From NCBI GenBank assembly GCA_021234155.1, contig JAJEKV010000057.1:62001-126000 (forward strand): a stretch of 64,000 nt of DNA, given 5' to 3'. Positions 58,401-64,000 of the stretch are shown in pieces; position 1 is the first letter of the stretch; the number at the start of each line of letters is the position of its first letter. The translations under genes were made by a program, and so were the position numbers. This stretch comes from Isoetes taiwanensis (taxonomy: Eukaryota > Streptophyta > Lycopodiopsida > Isoetales > Isoetaceae). Under the pieces are notes generated by a model that was not told the origin of the DNA, ran no database searches, and saw nothing but the letters and a program-made list of their open reading frames with translations.

Positions 58401-59063
58401 CATGCTATACCTTCACCACCATTGTCAAAACCTACACTTCTAAAGTGATCTTCCTTTCATAAACTGGGTACTTATAATCCAGTTTCCACCTTAGCATAGT
58501 ACCTCCTTAACATGGTCTATAGTAGATAATCATAAACCACTTCTCCATCAGATATATGGTGCTATCCAGTCTCCTTCTACATTGAATAGCAATCTAGATG
58601 CCGCATAATAAATCAATCCTCGTAATTATTAGGTCCGGTATTTCACTTAGATACCAAACATCGTCATACCAATTTTCTCGAGTATCCATCCAAAATAGGG
58701 ATATCTTAACACTCCTTATTCCCAACATTCAGCACTTCTACTTCGAGTATGAGCCCGGGACCTCCTCAGTCATCACCATCTAACAGGCTCAGGGCAGACC
58801 AGGCATGGTTTCGATGCTTCTGCCGTGGACACCATCGTCACAACTGACCTTCTGTAATACAGGACGATTGCATAGCCATAGCACTGCCGAAAAGCGACCG
58901 GGGCGGTACCAATTACGTCGAATATATATGTCAGCTGTACCTGTGCCCTGTAAATATAGCAGTGTCTGTATGTGTGATAAGTTTACGAAAATAGCAATAG
59001 GATAAATAAGTAATTCAAATGTAAGGATATCGGGACGTCTGGTAAATCTATAAACATAACCAA

Positions 59064-61908
59064 CTAGTAATGGTGCCCAGCGTTGCTAGGCATAAGCTGT
59101 GAACCTGCAAGCAATGAAATTAATGACAATATCCCTTCTATGTTCTATAGAAGGGATAGAAAATTACAATATCAAAACCGTGGCATTAATTTAATCTCTT
59201 ATGAATACCATTAAGAGGTTGTAGATCAACTTTACTGATCAACCTTACTGCACGCAGCATGAGAGGCTTATTAGCAAGTCAAGCTTCTGTGTATATGATA
59301 TAAAGGTGCTTGTTGTACAACCACGTCAGTGAAAACAGGCACCGCTAGCCTAAAATGTGCAAAGGCAATGATATTATAGGCAGTTTTGAGGTTGTTTTTT
59401 TGTTATGTTACCATTTTGTTAGGTTAGCATTTTTGAGTAAGTATGTTTTTTTAATCTGGTTTTATTCGATTACTTAAATGGTCCAACCTGTATAATGTCT
59501 AATGAGTGCTTCGTTCGACTAATTAAATGATCCAACATGTTTAATATCCAGTGAGTAGCAACTTTCAACTCATGCCTAACTTTTATGCTTTTGACACCTC
59601 CTCTGTCTCATCATGCGACACATAGAAAACCTCATCGCATAAAAACGGGATAACAATGTTCAATCTAATCTGCACTTCTAGAATATTTATCCAGGTTTTT
59701 ACTTCTGGTCACTTTGTGATTCACTATAGTTCTACCAAGAAAGAGAACCATTTTTAACTCGTTTTTTGAAACAGATTTCCTCATACTTTTTATACACACT
59801 GCATCATTCACTCTACTGCAAAGCAGTCAGGCAAATGTATAATGCTTACAGATTGCAACATCTAAAAAAACTCAATAATTCTTATTTCATTCTAAAGGGA
59901 GTTGCGCGACCATTAGATTCAATAATTCTTATTTCATTCTAAAGGGAGTTGCGCAACAATTAGATTTCAATAAATTTTAAACATATACATTGCATACCTG
60001 CAAAACAACAGCCTTGTTTAGGCAAAATGTATAATGCACAGATAGCAACAAACTATATAGAATAAATAAGAGGCAGTAGACATCAACCTCTTTACATGTG
60101 CATGTATGTATAAAAGGCTGGCAAGGACTTCTCTATCTCATGACTATACTAATCTATGACACATTGAAGTTCCTGTGTTGTACAATCATATCGAATGAAA
60201 AAACGCAGGATAAAGAAATGCTTCATTTATTTGAAATGGAAGTTGTAGTCTTAGAAAACCTATAAAGAGCTACATGATCATCATGATTGAAGTCTAAACC
60301 CTTGCAAAATAAACTGCAGGTTCAGCTGCTCTTCTACAAATGCTGCCAATAGGAATCTACAGAATAAAACGTCTCTCAAAATGAGTTCAAAGACTATGTG
60401 GTTAATTCGCTGCTTTGTTTGATCAGCGCTGTTACACATCAATATTACCAGAAAATAATTAAACTTTGAGCATTATCCTCTTGCAACCAAGATGCCAATG
60501 GAATTCATCACGAAGGAATTTCATTAATCACAAAATACTAAGATCTCTAGGCTTCTCTCAAGAATAAAATGTTTGATTTTCAAAATATGCAATACCATTA
60601 CTAAGGAAACGAAAAGGCTCTTACCACATCTTTGGCACTTCGCTGCCCTGATCCACCAACATTATTTGAAGTTATACCATTCCAATTAGAGTCCACCACC
60701 AAGATGATATACTCTTGCCATTATCACCACCTTCTTCCTGCAGAGCAACACAAATATAACAAAATGAAATGGGAAAAGATAAAATACAAATTTCATAATG
60801 CAGCATACATAGGAATCCAACTGCGCCATACCCCCATATGCTTTCCCTGTTTTATTTATAGCAGAAACGTCCAGAGACTATGCTTATGGCCAACTGCACA
60901 AGATCAAAGGTGCTGCTTGCAGCCAATGCTACAGATGTCATAGCTTACCTTTGCAAAGCGTGTTTGGAAGTGCAAACTACTCCATCATATGCTTTATCTT
61001 ATTATGCTTTGGCCAGCATGTAGGATGTCCATGCAGTTAATACGACATTTCCAAATCAATCGTTATGAGCACTTGCTCTGTATCAAATCCTGTCTGCGTA
61101 TAAACGCAAAACTATCAGCATGAAGAACATTTGCTTCCCAGCTCCAAGCTATTAACCTACTCCAACGATCTCCTGCAAGTATGCACACCATGTATGCCCA
61201 TCCAAAGATCCTTATCAATTTGTGTAATAAGGGTGACTGCTATTTTTTTAGTGCCAGTCATGCAGCATTTATTTTGCAGCTCAGATCTTAAGCACAAAGC
61301 AAAGTGAACTCTCCATTTCAACAGTTTGTGGCTCCACAATCTTTCTGCAAGTATGCAAGGTAAATTTGAGAACCAAGGTTAAATTCAAATTACCTGAGAT
61401 GTTTCCATGGTATTCCGACTTCCATGGTATTACCACTTACACCTGCGCCATAACTGAAGCAAAAACTGGTGATGACCAACATCAAAGGGAGCTTCAGAGC
61501 TTGCACCTTCACCTAAAGCATTCACCATAGCTTCCGGAATCCACCATAGCTCTCAAAACGTGCCCGAAGCAGAGGTTACCATAGCTGCCGAAATCTACAA
61601 TCCTCCGACCAGAGGCCTTCACATTTAGTGGTATAGCTAGAATTTTAGCCTCTACTGTTCTGAAGTTTGCACACGCCATAGCGATAGCCGCCTAGCCCGC
61701 AATAGCCATCACCGAGAGCTGAAGAGGGGAGATATGAAATCGTCGCCGCTTTGAAGCCATCACCGAGAGGAGATGCAAAATCATATCATCGAGAGCTGAA
61801 GAGGAGATGCGACATCGTGGTCGTCAAAATTTAGAGCAAAACATTTTGGACCGTTAGATTTAGGGCGACACACAAAACAGACATACACTATAATTTTATA
61901 ATATAGGA
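59064..61908 (-). mobile_element. Helitron-8 (minus strand)
   Basis: On the minus strand the 5' end TCCTATATTATAAAATTATA starts at 61908. The 3' hairpin GCCTAGC-AAC-GCTGGGC (one mismatch) followed by ACCATTACTAG ends at 59064. Flanks are A (59063) and T (61909) on the plus strand. Length 2845 bp. One exon-like stretch on the minus strand (about 60730-60625, reading DSNWNGITSNNVGGSGQRSA before a GT) is bounded by AG and GT but not recognised. A 50-bp unit is duplicated at 59870-59970. Confidence 0.85.
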
Positions 61909-62814
61909 TGAATTAATATGTGTCCTCATCTGACTGTAATCTATGCTAAAGATAGAGAGTGTGAGTGTGGAAAGATTAAAGATAATCGAAAGGAGCGAGC
62001 TATTTAAACACATAATCATATATAATAGAAGTAGATAAGTATGTATGTCTTACACAAACTTCGGAGGAAATAACGAGACTTAGATTAGGTTATAACAAGG
62101 TTATGAATAATAAGTCATGAACAACGTCTGTCTGTACTTAATATTAAAGTATATAGGTAAGACTGTCTGATACAGTATAATATATAGTTGTATTAAAGGA
62201 TAAGTATAACTGTCAAGAACCTATTAAATACTGAGGATAGGAACATACGAGTTCTTAAAAACTGTAACAAAAATAGGAAAACAAAAATTTGCTACAAAAT
62301 TAAAGTAGGAATGGTTGTAATGAAATGAATTACAAAGTGAAGCGGGAATATAATACACCTACACACACAAGTTAATATCCTTAGAATGACTTTCTATTAA
62401 ACAGTGCGAGGTTAATAACTCTGTATTATAATATAACAACAAATAGCAGTTCTTTATATCTATACCTATCTTTAATATATAATCAGTTACCTGTATGTAT
62501 AGAAGGAACGATTTCTAAAATAGATAGACTGTGAACTCGCCACCACGAATGAAACAGTGAGACTGTTCACTTTTGACAGTCCTAACCGATGATCATGTCT
62601 GATCCATGCCTCTACCACTTATATCCCAAAGTTATAAATTGCACATTACAAGTCATTTCAAACTTGATCACTTTGAACATGACAACGTCTGTGTGACTTA
62701 TAATCTCACGCCATCTCTTTAAGGAGGGGAGACTTCCTTCCAATGTATGATGTGTGCCCTGCAACAAGAGTAGTCTTGATGCTGAGGACAGCATCATTTT
62801 TAAGGTGGCGAGAA
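61909..62814 (+). other. Element C 3' interior and PPT
   Basis: AT-rich and non-coding, with one 85-codon minus-strand frame of no known family. It ends with the purine-rich AAGGTGGCGAGAA (62802-62814) directly before the 3' LTR, the expected polypurine tract. Confidence 0.7.
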
Positions 62815-64000
62815 TGTGACGTTCCACATATTTATACGCATATTTAAGTATAAATACGTGACACGTCACTATGAATAATTAATGGCACATTAATTATTCA
62901 TAAGCTAAGGTTAGCTATGTTAATAATTAAATTATAAAGGTGGAAACCTAACCAAAACCCTAATTCGAATTTAGGGCTTATCCTAATATTAAAAAGGGCT
63001 AAAATACCAAATTAGTTAATTATTGACATGCCACCTGGCCCAAATCGATTGGGCAAGGTAGGGTTTCCATTTTGGACACCCAAATTAGGGCTTTTGTGCC
63101 CCAATTCGAATTGGGAGCAATTGGGGATGGAGGAGGAGGAGCAGCAGCCAGGCACCCTTCAGCAAATCGAGATGGAGCCATCCCAAGCCCGATTCGACGG
63201 TTAGTCTGTAGCTTAGCTGTGTTATTTGTAGGGTAGCGCCCCTGTTGGGCACTTGTTGTGTGTATTTCTTCTATTTCTCTGTGTTCTCTATGCTTTACCT
63301 GTAGGAACTAACCCTTGATTGCAAAGGTGAGTTCTCCTTATCTCTGATTCTGTACTTGCTCTTAAATGATGGATTGATAGTTCTTTGCATAGTATTACTC
63401 TTGAAATGGGGGAATTAAGGGGGGTAGAGACCTCTGAGCCCATGTATTGTAGTATGCTCCTAGATAGAGCCCTGTATTATTCCCATTAGTTGCGGCCTGT
63501 GCACAAGAGCCCACCGGGTCATAGATGCTATGGACTGGCTTAGCACCAGATAAGGAACACAGTGGTGAAGTGGTTGGTGGGGTCTTGCACGAACATACAA
63601 GGCTCCTGAGACTCCTATAGTGAGCTAGGCCTGATAGCCGGTCACGTAGAGGGCCGGGTATGGGTCTGACATTCCCTGGGTGTAGAGGTGTGACCCATAT
63701 GGGGCACCTTGCACTTTGAGTAGATTTAGGGCGAGTAAGTCGGGTACGGATGCGGGGGTCGCTGATGCGGCACATATTCTCTAGCTCACCCATGGAACCA
63801 CTGTGATTCTGGAAGGGGACGCTTCCCTGACCTGCCTCATCGGACCGGGACTTCATGGTGATGCCTCGAGCCTGCGTCTCCGGAAGGCTATAGCGACGCC
63901 ATAGCGTGAATTGACCCATCTGCAAAGTGTGCACAGGAGGGGCGGATGGAGTGGACAACCCTAGCCAATGTTCTATGCCAGCCAACGCCATGTCAAGATT
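62815..64000 (+). repeat. Element C 3' LTR (cut by window end)
   Basis: Begins TGTGACGTTCCACATATT. The 1186 bp present align with 45988-47184. The ORF-like stretch on the minus strand (63395-63991) lies wholly inside the LTR and is not a gene. Confidence 0.9.

Larger units (their letters stand above)
54055..59063 (+). other. Element C interior, unrecognised
   Basis: About 5 kb with no frame longer than 79 codons and no RT, integrase, RNase H or zinc-knuckle motif that I can see on either strand. It contains a tRNA-like relic, a 27-bp minisatellite, a possible SINE with a TATC tail, and an ATTT microsatellite (58312-58338). One block (54482-54515) is shared with element B. Confidence 0.45.
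45988..64000 (+). mobile_element. Element C: LTR retrotransposon split by three Helitrons (runs off window)
   Basis: 5' LTR 45988-47582, PBS 47584-47595, PPT at 62803-62814, and 3' LTR from 62815 past the window edge. Removing Helitrons at 48179-54054 and 59064-61908 leaves about 6.5 kb of interior. No gag-pol motif was recognised on either strand, so the element looks non-autonomous or badly eroded. LTR ends (TGTGACG/CGTCACA), PBS and PPT match element B, and the LTR cores share long blocks such as gtgcacaagagcc and ggaggggcggatggagtgg. Confidence 0.85.

Noticed and set aside
63395-63991. 198-codon minus-strand frame
   Set aside because: Entirely inside the element C 3' LTR, and the equivalent frame in the 5' LTR is broken.

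Overview
The window is nuclear DNA from a land plant. The evidence is spliced gene fragments with GT..AG introns, LTR retrotransposons with the plant initiator-tRNA(Met) primer-binding site, L1-type LINEs with poly-A tails, CACTA-type ends and plant-type Helitrons (5' TC, 3' hairpin then CTAG, insertion between A and T). Density and nesting suggest a large repeat-rich genome. The exact lineage cannot be told from sequence alone; a non-flowering plant such as a fern is only a guess. I see no intact protein-coding gene. Every recognisable coding stretch is a transposon relic or a broken copy of a host gene.

Layout. 1-9.4 kb: an inverted-repeat (foldback) element, a CACTA-like right end with a minisatellite, and a decayed non-L1 LINE (LINE-A, about 5.0-7.27 kb) ending in (TTCTA)13. 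9.4-14.2 kb: a minus-strand pseudogene of the C-terminal half of an ABCB transporter. It is broken by a 5'-truncated L1 LINE (LINE-B, exact 17-bp target duplication) and a small poly-A retroposon (16-bp target duplication). 14.4-15.1 kb: a CACTA-like left end.

15.2-45.9 kb: a head-to-tail series of Helitrons. Helitron-1 (15244-19478, containing a solo LTR) abuts Helitron-2 (19479-21707, nearly all a purine-only minisatellite), which abuts a third 5' end at 21708. Helitron-4 (28101-30691) abuts Helitron-5, which starts at 30692. Helitron-5 carries exon pieces of a GH5 mannanase and, beyond an inserted 11.7-kb LTR retrotransposon (element B, 31876-43551, minus strand), exon pieces of CCT-beta and of protein phosphatase 4 catalytic subunit (PP4c).

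46.0-64.0 kb: a second LTR retrotransposon (element C, plus strand, 3' LTR cut by the window edge). Its interior is split by a tandem Helitron pair (48179-50622 and 50623-54054, the latter with a captured ARID-domain fragment) and by a minus-strand Helitron (59064-61908). Neither B nor C shows a recognisable gag-pol, so both look non-autonomous or badly eroded. No Helitron here encodes Rep/helicase, so all would depend on enzymes made elsewhere.

The most notable signals are: (1) the end-to-end Helitron arrays sharing one terminal consensus; (2) a Helitron segment combining exons of three unrelated genes; (3) three copies of a long palindrome in the leader of element B; (4) three Helitrons inside a retrotransposon whose LTRs match perfectly over about 718 bp; and (5) clustered LTR differences at CAG/CTG/CCG sites that look like methylation-linked assembly error.
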